64,000 bases of DNA from Pseudocolwellia agarivorans (GTDB taxonomy: Bacteria > Pseudomonadota > Gammaproteobacteria > Enterobacterales > Alteromonadaceae): positions 62,001 through 126,000 of the forward strand of contig NZ_MUZU01000006.1 of the NCBI RefSeq assembly GCF_002000085.1, written 5' to 3'. This document shows positions 26,819 through 35,193 of the stretch, in pieces. Each line of letters opens with the position of its first letter. Within the stretch, counting starts at the first letter, position 1. The notes beneath the pieces are model-generated. The model worked only from the letters and a program-made list of their open reading frames with translations. It made no database searches and had not been told where the DNA came from. The position numbers and the translations under genes are program-made.

Positions 26819-27838
26819 GTGACATTTAACGAACTTACTTTATGGTTATTTTCTACACTGCCTTTTTATACGCTTACATTAACAATTATTTTAGCTTTAT
26901 TACTTGATAAGTACTTAGGTGAAGCTCGTCAGTATCATTACTTAGTAGGCTTTGGTTGGCTTGCTCAACAAATCGAAAAGCGTTTAAACACCTTTCAAAC
27001 CGATAAAAAACCAGACGAAACACAGCCATTACGCTTCAATATAAAAAAGGCATTATTAGGCTCACTCGCATGGGCTATTTTAGTGTTGCCTATTCCGTTA
27101 CTTTATTTTTTATACCTCAATCATTTAACTTGGTACTGGCAAATATTATTAGACGCTACCGTGCTTTATTTAGCTATTGGCTTAAACAGTTTGCATCAAC
27201 ATGCTATGCAGGTTTACCAACCGCTAAAAGAAAATAATTTAGTACAAGCAAGGCACTTTACTGGTTACCTCGTCAGTAGAGAAACAGCAGAATTAACGCC
27301 TACTGAAATGTCGCGAGCAACGGTTGAGTCTATGCTAGAAAATGGTCACGACTCGGTTATCGCATCAATAGCCTATTTTATTATTGGTGGTGCGCCGCTA
27401 GTGATTATTCATCGCTTTGCCAATACGTTAGATGCAATGTGGGGCTATCGTACATCACAATTTAGCTCTTTTGGTTTCGCCAGTGCTCGGCTTGATGATG
27501 CATTAGGGTTTATTAGTGCAAAAATATGCACCTTGTTATATGCCATTCAAGGTAAATTCCTTACAGCATTAGCAAACGCCTATAAACAAGGTAATACATA
27601 CAAAAGCCATAATGGCGGCTGGGTTATGGCAGCCGGTGCAACCGTGATGAATAAAAAGCTAGGCGGCACAGCGCAATATAATGGTAAAATAGTTGAATCG
27701 GTTACCTTGGGTTGTGGTGAAAATATAACGATTGAAGATATTCCTAAAAGTGTTTCCGTCGTTAATCGAGCGACTTTAATACTCACGTTAATAGTATTGT
27801 TATGGCAAGCAATTAGCTTTATCGCGTTTACACACTAA
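26819..27838 (+). CDS. cbiB: Adenosylcobinamide-phosphate synthase (CbiB/CobD)
   Basis: A 339-residue integral membrane protein of the CobD/CbiB family, which joins the aminopropanol phosphate arm to adenosylcobyric acid. Family marks are LLDKYLGEARQYHYLVGFGWLA near the start, VSRETAELTPTEMSRATVESMLENGHDSVIASIAYF, MWGYRTSQFSSFGFASARLDD, and GGWVMAAGATVMNKKLGG near the end. The start is GTG with an AAGGAAAG ribosome site. It lies between cobC and the threonine-phosphate decarboxylase gene that supplies its substrate. Confidence 0.94.
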   Translation: MTFNELTLWLFSTLPFYTLTLTIILALLLDKYLGEARQYHYLVGFGWLAQQIEKRLNTFQTDKKPDETQPLRFNIKKALLGSLAWAILVLPIPLLYFLYLNHLTWYWQILLDATVLYLAIGLNSLHQHAMQVYQPLKENNLVQARHFTGYLVSRETAELTPTEMSRATVESMLENGHDSVIASIAYFIIGGAPLVIIHRFANTLDAMWGYRTSQFSSFGFASARLDDALGFISAKICTLLYAIQGKFLTALANAYKQGNTYKSHNGGWVMAAGATVMNKKLGGTAQYNGKIVESVTLGCGENITIEDIPKSVSVVNRATLILTLIVLLWQAISFIAFTH

Positions 27839-27866
27839 CCAAGCATAAATTCAGTGAGATCACTTC

Positions 27867-28889
27867 ATGGCGCTTATCCACGGCGGACAACTTCAGCAAA
27901 TAGCTAACCAATATAAAATACCTGCAGAACAATGGCTTGACCTATCAACAGGCATTGCACCAACGAGCTACCCTATTCCGCATATTCCATTAAGTATTTG
28001 GCAAAACTTACCCCAAAGTAATAGCGAATTATTAGCTGCAGCTAAACATTATTACCAGTGCGAGCACATAACCATAACAAACGGTAGCCAAGCCATAATA
28101 AAAGCACTGCCTGAATTATGGCAGCTAAAAAATAATGCTTCTCAACATGTTTATCTACCCAAATATGGCTACAAGGAACATGCTCAAGCATGGCAAAAGG
28201 CTGGCTATGAGCTACATTTTTATTTAGATGAGTTACCACCAATAGACGTTATTTATCCTAATAGTGTACTGGTTATTATTAATCCTAATAATCCCACAGG
28301 TAAGTTATTTACACGTAAAATAATCATGCAATATCAGGCATTAATGCAAGAGCTTAATGGCTTGTTAGTGGTTGATGAAGCTTTTATGGATGTAATAACA
28401 GCTGATCATTCTATTTGCTCGCAAGTTGAAAACAGCAATACATTAGTATTTCGCTCTTTTGGTAAATTTTTTGGTTTAGCGGGTATCCGTATTGGCTTTT
28501 TGGTGGCGAATAAAAATTGGTGCGATATATTTAACGAGCATTTAGGGCCTTGGCAAGTGAACGGCCCAGCACAGGTTGTAGCCCAACACGCCCTAAAAGA
28601 TACCGATTGGCATCAACAGCAAAAACAACAACTAAGCACATTAAGAAAAAAACAAGAAGCCCTATTATGGCAAGCTTTTGGTAGCGAAGTGATAGCAGAA
28701 ATTAAAGGAACCGATTTATTTTTGACTCTAAGCTTTAACAACGTGGAAAGCGCTGAAAAAATATATGAATTATTATGCCAACAAGCGGTTTACGTTCGCC
28801 TAACCGACGAAAAAGATAAATTAAGATTTGGTATCACAACAGAAGATAAATTAGATAAACTTTTTAATGTGTGTCATTCAATAAAGTAA
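27867..28889 (+). CDS. cobD: L-threonine-O-3-phosphate decarboxylase
   Basis: A 340-residue class I/II PLP-dependent aminotransferase-fold enzyme. It begins HGGQLQQIANQYKIPAEQWLDLSTGIAP, the typical opening of cobalamin decarboxylases. VIINPNNPTGKL, VVDEAFMDV and the PLP-lysine segment FRSFGKFFGLAGIRIGFL follow. It makes (R)-1-amino-2-propanol phosphate for CbiB. Histidinol-phosphate aminotransferase is the close alternative, but the start motif and the neighbouring cbiB decide for CobD. It follows cbiB by 28 bases. Confidence 0.93.
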   Translation: MALIHGGQLQQIANQYKIPAEQWLDLSTGIAPTSYPIPHIPLSIWQNLPQSNSELLAAAKHYYQCEHITITNGSQAIIKALPELWQLKNNASQHVYLPKYGYKEHAQAWQKAGYELHFYLDELPPIDVIYPNSVLVIINPNNPTGKLFTRKIIMQYQALMQELNGLLVVDEAFMDVITADHSICSQVENSNTLVFRSFGKFFGLAGIRIGFLVANKNWCDIFNEHLGPWQVNGPAQVVAQHALKDTDWHQQQKQQLSTLRKKQEALLWQAFGSEVIAEIKGTDLFLTLSFNNVESAEKIYELLCQQAVYVRLTDEKDKLRFGITTEDKLDKLFNVCHSIK

Positions 28890-28898
28890 AAAAAGAAT

Positions 28899-28938
28899 AA
28901 AAAAAAGGTTATTAACTATTGGGGAATAGTTAATAACC
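28899..28938 (-). terminator. Strong terminator of the candidate sRNA
   Basis: GGTTATTAACTATT pairs perfectly with AATAGTTAATAACC around a 4-base loop. The T8 tract is present on the minus strand only, so it serves the minus-strand RNA and not cobD. Confidence 0.85.
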
Positions 28939-29057
28939 GGAGATAAAAGTTCAACATCATAATTAGGGAGAACCTGAGTTTACGCGTCCTGTAACATAAA
29001 CTCAGGCTTATCTATATCGGTTAGAAGTAAGTAGTAGTGGACTCATCCCCAACCGAC
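28899..29057 (-). ncRNA. Candidate Fur-regulated small RNA (about 160 nt)
   Basis: A complete minus-strand transcription unit with no credible ORF lies between convergent cobD and the PEP-CTERM gene. A -35/-10 promoter with a Fur box (29063-29092) is followed by a G at the expected start site (29057). An internal stem-loop pairs CCTGAGTTTA with TAAACTCAGG (28973-29006). At the end a 14-bp perfect stem with a 4-base loop (28907-28938) is followed by eight T residues. This is the layout of RyhB/PrrF-type iron-sparing sRNAs, though I see no RyhB core sequence on this strand. The longest ATG-started frame near the 5' end is 12 codons, without a well-placed ribosome site. Confidence 0.68.
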
Positions 29058-29062
29058 AAATT

Positions 29063-29092
29063 AATGATAATCATTCTCATTTAGATTGTAAA
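29063..29092 (-). promoter_or_regulatory. Sigma-70 promoter overlapped by a Fur box
   Basis: On the minus strand TTTACA (29092-29087) and TATCAT (29069-29064) are spaced by 17 bases. TGAGAATGATTATCA (29079-29065) matches the 7-1-7 Fur consensus TGATAATNATTATCA at all but one position and covers the -10 box, the arrangement expected for iron repression. No protein gene lies downstream on this strand before cobD's 3' end. Confidence 0.75.
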
Positions 29093-29135
29093 GTATTTAT
29101 TTAAAATAAATTAGATTAAATTTACTAGACAAAAA

Positions 29136-29158
29136 AAATCCTCGATAAACGAGGATTT
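29136..29158 (-). terminator. Terminator of the PEP-CTERM gene
   Basis: The stem ATCCTCG/CGAGGAT with a 5-base loop is followed by eight T residues on the minus strand, about 20 bases past the stop codon. Confidence 0.8.
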
Positions 29159-29178
29159 TAATGAGTTATGTAACCCAT

Positions 29179-29706
29179 TTAATTAATCTTCTTTCTTTTC
29201 GTTAAAGCAACTCCAGCTAAAGCCAATCCAAACAAAGCTAAAGTGCCCGTTTCTGGTACTGAAGTAGAACCAACAACTAAACCTTCACCTGAGTCATCAT
29301 AGGTATATGTTGCTAAAGTCATATCAGTACCATTGTATGTAATAGTCGCATAACCAAAAAAAGCACCAAGTGATGTATCAAATATACCAAGGTAATTATT
29401 ACCAATAGACATTACAGGATCTTGAAAACCACTAGTCAACCAAGTTAGGCTGTTGTCGATCAATGCTCCTTCAGGAACAAAACCAGCAACCATCTGAGTT
29501 GATTGTGGAACACTATCTAAAGTAACCCAAGATTTATCACCACCAGTAAATCTTTCAGCCATGCCAATATCAAAAGTGCCGTCCATATCCAAATCAATAT
29601 TTTCAGTACCCGATATTGGTAAAAGAATATTATGATCTATAGCAATAATCCCTGCGTTTGCAGTACCTAAAAACAACCCAGCTATCAAACAAATAATTTT
29701 TTTCAT
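29179..29706 (-). CDS. PEP-CTERM sorting-domain exported protein
   Basis: A protein of 175 residues with a signal peptide (MKKIICLIAGLFLGTANA). Its acidic, Gly/Asp-rich mature part has NIDLDMDGTFDIG and DKSWVTLDSVPQ. It ends in a PEP-CTERM tail, VPETGTLALFGLALAGVALTKRKK, the signal recognised by exosortase for surface delivery, often with exopolysaccharide. No exosortase is in the window, so it would act in trans. The ATG at 29706 is preferred over a TTG five codons upstream because it begins the signal peptide directly. Confidence 0.82.
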   Translation of the reverse strand: MKKIICLIAGLFLGTANAGIIAIDHNILLPISGTENIDLDMDGTFDIGMAERFTGGDKSWVTLDSVPQSTQMVAGFVPEGALIDNSLTWLTSGFQDPVMSIGNNYLGIFDTSLGAFFGYATITYNGTDMTLATYTYDDSGEGLVVGSTSVPETGTLALFGLALAGVALTKRKKIN

Positions 29707-29721
29707 TTTCTTTACTCTCAA

Positions 29722-30063
29722 TAATTTTATTTATAATAAACTAATAAGAGCACAATACATGCCATCAAATACAATCAACTGTTTTAAAAGAAATTAATAA
29801 TATATTACGTCTTACAAATAAATCAGTACGTAAAAAATCCTGACATATAAATCGAGTAAATAAACATGTTATTTACTTTAAATAACAATTAGTTAACACA
29901 GGTGCAACAAGTAAAATAAGTGAAATAAAGTTCATATTACAAGTTACTAGATAAACATATCTCAAAAGCAACAGACACATATATTAAAGCCCTAAAGAAT
30001 CAACTTTTAGGGCTTTAGACTTTCTACTTACTGAAAGACAGGATAGGACGTTTTACTCAAAAC
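29722..30063. other. Intergenic region with the btuB terminator
   Basis: No gene is seen. A hairpin at 29986-30016 (AAAGCCCTAAAG pairing with CTTTTAGGGCTTT) lies about 50 bases past the btuB stop and is its likely terminator, with a weak T tract on the minus strand. The remainder is AT-rich promoter-like sequence for the PEP-CTERM gene. Confidence 0.6.
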
Positions 30064-31977
30064 TTAAAAATTCTGGTAAGTAACACCAATGTACAAAGCT
30101 CTGCCTTGCGTAAAGTATGTATTAGCGGTTTGATATTCTTTATCAAGTAAGTTAGTTACTCGAGCATTTAAAACTAAGTTTTTAGACAACGGAGCATTTA
30201 AGCCTAAGTTAATTAACTGGTATGCACCTAACTCAACCCTATCGTTTGGATAAACACTATCTTCTCTACTACCTACAAATTTATATTCGGCATATAAGTC
30301 AGCAACGTTGATTGATGTAGTAAATTTGTAGTTAAGCTTTTCTCTAGCGCGACGAATTAATTTTTCATCTCGTTCAGTTGGAACCGCAGCTAGCTCTTCA
30401 GCAGTAACTTGATCTTTTGCATCAGTATAAGATAAGTTCAAATCGTGTGTGCCACCAGTAGATACAAGGTTAAAGCTTAATTCAGCACCTTTAATAATAA
30501 CTTCATCAAAGTTAGCTGCGTCACCTGCCGGATTTCTACTAATTAATTCGTCGATTTCTGAATAATAAAAGTTAATACGCGTATCAACAGCACCTAAGCG
30601 TGTTTCAAAAAATAGCTCTGTTGTTTCTGAGCGTTCAGAATTTAACGTTGGCGTACCAAAATTAGGATAATACAAATCATTAAACGTTGGTACTTTAAAG
30701 CCTGTAGCATGATTAATAACAACACGGCTATCTTTATTAATTTGGTAACCTGCACCTAAATTATACGTATTTTCAGAATCAACGCCGCTCACATTGTCGT
30801 GTCTAATCGTCGCTTCAAAAGAGAGTACATCACCATTATATAGTGCGTTTACAAAAGCACCTGTAACATCACGCTTTTCGTCAGCATATCTTTGAACATC
30901 TCCAGAAAAGCTTAATATTCTACTGTTTGACACATCATCTTGATAAAAATCAACTCCCATATTTACTTGAAACTCATTAGATAATTGACTGTTATTTACG
31001 AATGAAAACTGATCACGGCGTGTTTCAAAAACTCCTCGAGATTGAAGATCAAGAAACCCCTCAGAACTATCTCTATTTTGACCAATGCTCAATACTGTAT
31101 TATTTTTAATATTGCTAAATTCACTTACATAATTAGCTCGAACTAACCATGCATGACCTGTTAAATCAGAATTATTTTGATAAGAACCGTCAAATTCATT
31201 TTCACCTTCACTGTTCGAAAATAACCAATCAATTGAAAGATCTTCACTTATATTTTGCTGACCACGAACGGCAATAGAGGTAAATTTATAACCATCTTCA
31301 TCTAATTCACCATCATCTTGAACATCAAAACCTTCAGAACGTTCATGACTAACAGTTACGGTAGTTTGTCCGTCGCCATGTTTTAAACCAATACCGGCTT
31401 TATATTTGCGATATTCGTCAGTACCAATACTTACGCCAGCAAAGTGTTCACCACCTTCTAATTGGCGAGTAAATATTTGAATAACACCACCAATGGCATC
31501 TGCACCCCATAATGCTGCACGAGGACCTTGAACAACTTCAATACGTTCAATCATTTCAGGTGAAATGTTATTAAGGCGAGTACTACCAAGAGTTGCTGAG
31601 CTCACACGAACACCATCAACTAAAATTAACGTAGCATCTGAACCATTACCTCGTAAAAAGACAGACGATGTTTGACCTCTGCCACCATTATTTGAAATAT
31701 CTACACTCGGTAATGTTGATAATAAATCTTGGATTGAAATAGGGTTAATTACATCAATATCTGCACGAGTAATAACAACTTGGCTTGTTAATGCATCGTC
31801 AAGATTTAACGCTGAACGCGTAGCCGTAATCGTCATTCGCTCAATTTTTGCTTCTTCAGCTGTATTTTTTTTACTTTCTTCTACCGCTATAACAGGCATA
31901 GAAATAGCCGTTGTAATCGCTAATAAAAGAGCAGATTTTTTAAATGTGTTTGTTTGTTTAACTTGTAGTGCTTTCAT
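30064..31977 (-). CDS. btuB: BtuB-like TonB-dependent cobalamin receptor
   Basis: A 637-residue receptor. A signal peptide is followed by a TonB-box-like MTITATRSALN and a plug with TLILVDGVRVSSATLGSTRLNNISPEMIERIEVVQGPRAALWGADAIGGVIQI, which is the BtuB pattern. A barrel follows, ending IGVTYQNF. It should carry B12 and other corrinoids over the outer membrane. Direct support comes from the compact cobalamin riboswitch 66 bases upstream of the start and from the cob genes on both sides. Confidence 0.93.
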   Translation of the reverse strand: MKALQVKQTNTFKKSALLLAITTAISMPVIAVEESKKNTAEEAKIERMTITATRSALNLDDALTSQVVITRADIDVINPISIQDLLSTLPSVDISNNGGRGQTSSVFLRGNGSDATLILVDGVRVSSATLGSTRLNNISPEMIERIEVVQGPRAALWGADAIGGVIQIFTRQLEGGEHFAGVSIGTDEYRKYKAGIGLKHGDGQTTVTVSHERSEGFDVQDDGELDEDGYKFTSIAVRGQQNISEDLSIDWLFSNSEGENEFDGSYQNNSDLTGHAWLVRANYVSEFSNIKNNTVLSIGQNRDSSEGFLDLQSRGVFETRRDQFSFVNNSQLSNEFQVNMGVDFYQDDVSNSRILSFSGDVQRYADEKRDVTGAFVNALYNGDVLSFEATIRHDNVSGVDSENTYNLGAGYQINKDSRVVINHATGFKVPTFNDLYYPNFGTPTLNSERSETTELFFETRLGAVDTRINFYYSEIDELISRNPAGDAANFDEVIIKGAELSFNLVSTGGTHDLNLSYTDAKDQVTAEELAAVPTERDEKLIRRAREKLNYKFTTSINVADLYAEYKFVGSREDSVYPNDRVELGAYQLINLGLNAPLSKNLVLNARVTNLLDKEYQTANTYFTQGRALYIGVTYQNF

Positions 31978-32042
31978 GTTTTACCTCGTTAATGATGCCC
32001 TCCGCATCACTTGGTAGCCGTGTTTACACGACTTTATTAAAT

Positions 32043-32127
32043 AAATTTAAGCGGTCGGACTCATGCATTTATATGCATTTACCGTTGCGGGGGCAGTGAG
32101 GAGTTTGCATCCTCTTTCCTTAAATTT
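32043..32127 (-). promoter_or_regulatory. Compact (variant-type) cobalamin riboswitch upstream of btuB
   Basis: On the minus strand an outer stem (CTTAAATTT with AAATTTAAG) closes an 85-base RNA. It contains GGAAAGAGGATG, CTCCTC, the conserved CTGCCCCCGCAACGG, a short GCATATAAATGC hairpin and AGTCCGACCGC. The core strand is that of B12 riboswitches, but the long P4-P6-side arm and a full B12 box are missing, as in the marine AdoCbl-variant class. Downstream, GATGC-GGAGG-GCATC forms a small hairpin with a ribosome-site-like loop before the btuB start. Confidence 0.82.
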
Positions 32128-32201
32128 ATTATGTAATGACAACATATTAAGTTGCTTTATATGCAACTAAATTATTGTCGTGTCTAAGTTTTATCCGTAA
32201 A

Positions 32202-33695
32202 TTACTGAACAGGTTTTGTGTTCACACCTTCATCAATAATTTTTTGAATTTGGTCTAACGCTAAATGCTCTTCACATACATCAGCTAAGCGCTCTAATTG
32301 CACTTCTCTGTGTTGGTTAATATCAATAACAGGTTGATCTAAGTCAGCTATTCTTAACCAATCTAAAACTTTCTGAGTCGGCTCTGGACAATCAAAAAAT
32401 CCATGTAGGTAAGTGGCTATAATTTGATTATCTTCAGAAATACAGCCATCTGCGATAGCTTTATCGTTATGCATAATATGCAGTAGCGGATGACTTAATG
32501 CTTCGCCAGTCGAAACACCACAATGGATCTCGTAGCCTTTTAATGTGCAAGACTCATCATTTAACTTCATCACGGCAGATACTTGCGTTAAGGTTTTTTC
32601 TTGTGTGAGTGTGGTGGTAAAATCAAGTAAACCTAGCCCTGTTATTTCTTCAACATGAGATTCTATATGTAGGGGATCAAATATCGTTTTACCTAGCATT
32701 TGAAAGCCGCCACAAATCCCCATCACTTTGCCGCCGTAACGTAAATGTTGATTAATTTCTTGCTGCCAACCTTGTGCTTTTAAAAATTTAAGATCTGAAG
32801 TCACATTTTTACTACCCGGAATAATGATCAAATCAGCGCCTTGTAGCGACTGCCCTATTCTTATGTATTGCAGATCAATGTTGGGCTGTAATCTAAGAGG
32901 ATCAAAATCGGTATGATTACTCATATGAGGCAGTAGCGGAACGAATATCTTAACTTTGGCTTGGCTAACTTTATTGTCTAATGCAACGGCATCTTCAGCG
33001 TCTAACGCTAAATCATGTAAGTAAGGCATAACACCTAAAACAGGTTTACCTGTGCGTTCTTCTAACCAGGTTAAGCCTGACTCAAGCAATTTAATATCAC
33101 CTCTAAAACGGTTGATAATAAAACCTTTAACTCTGTTTTGTTCTGACTCTGACAATAAATCTAGGGTACCAACTAAGTGCGCAAAAACACCGCCTTTATC
33201 AATATCTGCCACAATAATTACGGGGCAGTCTACCGCTTCAGCGTATCCCATATTGGCTAAATCATGAGCGCGTAGATTAATTTCTGCTGGGCTGCCTGCG
33301 CCTTCTACCACTAAAACATCGTACTCGTTCGCTAGGCGTTGGTGCGATTCAAGCACTGCTTGCATGGCTACTTTTTTATAGTCGTGGTACTTACCCGCTT
33401 CCATATTAGAAATTGCTTTGCCGTGCACAATAACTTGGGCGCCCGTGTCGCTATTGGGCTTTAATAATATAGGGTTAAAATCTATACGTGCTTCAACTTT
33501 GGCTGCTATTGCTTGTAATGCTTGTGCACGACCAATTTCGCCACCGTCTTTAGTTACTGCACTATTTAACGCCATATTTTGCGGCTTAAATGGTGCTACC
33601 TTAATTCCTTGATTCACTAAAGCTCGGCACAATCCCGCCACTAACGTACTTTTACCTGCGTCAGACGTTGTGCCTTGTATCATGATGGTTTTCAT
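32202..33695 (-). CDS. cobQ: Cobyric acid synthase
   Basis: A 497-residue CobQ/CbiP enzyme that amidates the b, d, e and g side chains of adenosylcobyrinate diamide. An N-terminal ATPase domain ([43 protein letters not shown]) is joined to a C-terminal amidotransferase domain with the cysteine segment [12 protein letters not shown] and a histidine near ATYLHGFFD. Its ATG overlaps the cobU stop by one base (TAATG), implying coupled translation. Confidence 0.95.
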   Translation of the reverse strand: MKTIMIQGTTSDAGKSTLVAGLCRALVNQGIKVAPFKPQNMALNSAVTKDGGEIGRAQALQAIAAKVEARIDFNPILLKPNSDTGAQVIVHGKAISNMEAGKYHDYKKVAMQAVLESHQRLANEYDVLVVEGAGSPAEINLRAHDLANMGYAEAVDCPVIIVADIDKGGVFAHLVGTLDLLSESEQNRVKGFIINRFRGDIKLLESGLTWLEERTGKPVLGVMPYLHDLALDAEDAVALDNKVSQAKVKIFVPLLPHMSNHTDFDPLRLQPNIDLQYIRIGQSLQGADLIIIPGSKNVTSDLKFLKAQGWQQEINQHLRYGGKVMGICGGFQMLGKTIFDPLHIESHVEEITGLGLLDFTTTLTQEKTLTQVSAVMKLNDESCTLKGYEIHCGVSTGEALSHPLLHIMHNDKAIADGCISEDNQIIATYLHGFFDCPEPTQKVLDWLRIADLDQPVIDINQHREVQLERLADVCEEHLALDQIQKIIDEGVNTKPVQ

Positions 33696-34267
33696 TACTT
33701 ATCTCCCTTTAAGGTTAAAGGAAGACCCGCCATAACAAAGTCGACTTTATCGGCTATTTCAGCAATGGTTTGATGTAACCAGCCCGCTTGATCAACAAAC
33801 TCACGTGATAAGTTACCCATAGGTACTATGCCGTGCCCTACTTCGTTACTAACTAAAATAATGTGGATATTTTCGTGTTTTTGAGCGTTTACTAAGCTTG
33901 CTAATAATTGCTGTTTTTCGTGTTGGAAATACGCTAAATCGTGATTACATAAACAATTGGTAAGCCATAGAGTTAGGCAATCAATTAAAATACATTGACC
34001 GTTATTTGAATTGTTCTCAGAAGTATTCTCTATAGATTTTTCAACAAGTGAGTCTATCGCCTTAGCTAATAAGAGTGGCGACTCTAACGTTTGCCATTGC
34101 TGCGGACGATCTTGCTGATGTAAAGCAATACGCTTTTGCATTTCTTTATCAAGTGCTTGAGCAGTAGCTATATAGGTAACAGGTAGGTTTAGTTTTTTAG
34201 CGCACTGCTCTGCAAGCGAGCTTTTGCCCGATCGCGCACCGCCTAAAATTAAATGTACTTGTCCCAT
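33695..34267 (-). CDS. cobU: Adenosylcobinamide kinase / adenosylcobinamide-phosphate guanylyltransferase
   Basis: A 190-residue CobU/CobP protein. The P-loop [15 protein letters not shown] lies at residues 5-19. [35 protein letters not shown] and [22 protein letters not shown] follow, all family marks. It phosphorylates adenosylcobinamide and then adds GMP. It is the first gene after the riboswitch at 34415-34568 and shares an overlapping stop/start with cobQ. A GGAG site precedes the ATG. No cobS or cobT gene is in the window. Confidence 0.95.
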   Translation of the reverse strand: MGQVHLILGGARSGKSSLAEQCAKKLNLPVTYIATAQALDKEMQKRIALHQQDRPQQWQTLESPLLLAKAIDSLVEKSIENTSENNSNNGQCILIDCLTLWLTNCLCNHDLAYFQHEKQQLLASLVNAQKHENIHIILVSNEVGHGIVPMGNLSREFVDQAGWLHQTIAEIADKVDFVMAGLPLTLKGDK

Positions 34268-34414
34268 AATAACTCCATATACAAAGTATCAATAAGTTAG
34301 TTGTTTAATGATGATTAAACGCAGGTACAAGAGGGGAAGCAGAACACATTCATCTGCTCGTAAAAGCAGATAAAAATATGAAATGTTCGAGTAAACCCGC
34401 TCGACCTTATAATT

Positions 34415-34568
34415 CATGTGTTTTCACCTGATATCCTGACTTACAGCATCTCAACATACACCTTCCCAAGTAAGTTAACTCAGTGGTTTTACCAAATGGT
34501 AGGTATGTCGCTCTGTTTACAGTTGCGGGTACAGTTGTGGATTTTCACCACATTCCCAGTTTTATTTC
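34415..34568 (-). promoter_or_regulatory. Cobalamin riboswitch upstream of cobU-cobQ
   Basis: On the minus strand the blocks ACTGGGAA, TGTGGTGAAAATCCACA, CTGTACCCGCAACTGTAA, CCACTG, TTGGGAAGG and the B12 box AAGTCAGGATATCAGGTG appear in canonical order within about 150 bases. Downstream, an ATCTGCT/AGCAGAT hairpin and another T-rich stretch may form the expression platform. It should switch off cobU-cobQ when cobalamin is bound. Confidence 0.93.
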
Positions 34569-35110
34569 TTCTTTTTAAATCTAAAGTTGAATGAAATAAA
34601 TATGAAAAATACATGATATATCCTCAAAGCCATTCAATAGATAAATTTAAGAAAAGTTTGAGAATAATGATTGGCGAGATTATCGGTTTCTAGAAAAAAA
34701 TAGCAAGGTTTATTTTGATGGCGGACTGAAAATAGAGCATAAACTCTATGATTATTATTATCGTATATTGGTTATCTAAATATCAATAAAGAACTATCTC
34801 TTTCTTATTATTAAAGATTTAAAGCAAATTAAAACACAACAGGTTTATTTCGCCCCTTAATCATTCATCTTTATTGTTTTATGAAATACCTAACATGAAT
34901 AATTTACATAGAACATGAACGGGCTTTGATTCCGCCCATATACCCAATAAAAATTCTCATTCCAGTGCACTTAATCGATACAAAGACAACACCTTGTAAA
35001 ATAATAAGTTTACTTCTGGTAACTTGCTGATATCCCCCATATAAGAGCTCTAATGATTAGACTACTTTCCTTAATTAACGATATGCCGTTTATTTTTTGT
35101 ACAATATAAA
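34569..35110. other. Long intergenic region without recognisable genes
   Basis: About 540 AT-rich bases between the riboswitch and the terminator of the next receptor. Stops are frequent in all frames, and I see no RNA gene, repeat or mobile element. It may hold the promoter for cobU-cobQ near its left end. Confidence 0.5.
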
Positions 35111-35111
35111 T

Positions 35112-35147
35112 AAAAACGCTCAAATACCTCTTGTGTATTTGAGCGTT
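35112..35147 (-). terminator. Terminator of the large TonB receptor gene
   Basis: A 13-bp stem (AACGCTCAAATAC with GTATTTGAGCGTT) with a 7-base loop is followed on the minus strand by TTTTTATTTAT. Confidence 0.82.
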
Positions 35148-35193
35148 TGACTATTCTTTTAAATAGCAATTACTCGCTAAAAAACTAAGACTA

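Noticed and set aside
28960-28980. Plus-strand GGAGAACCTGA similar to a stretch of RyhB
   Set aside because: The promoter, Fur box position and terminator T tract all fit the minus strand, so the resemblance on the opposite strand is probably chance.
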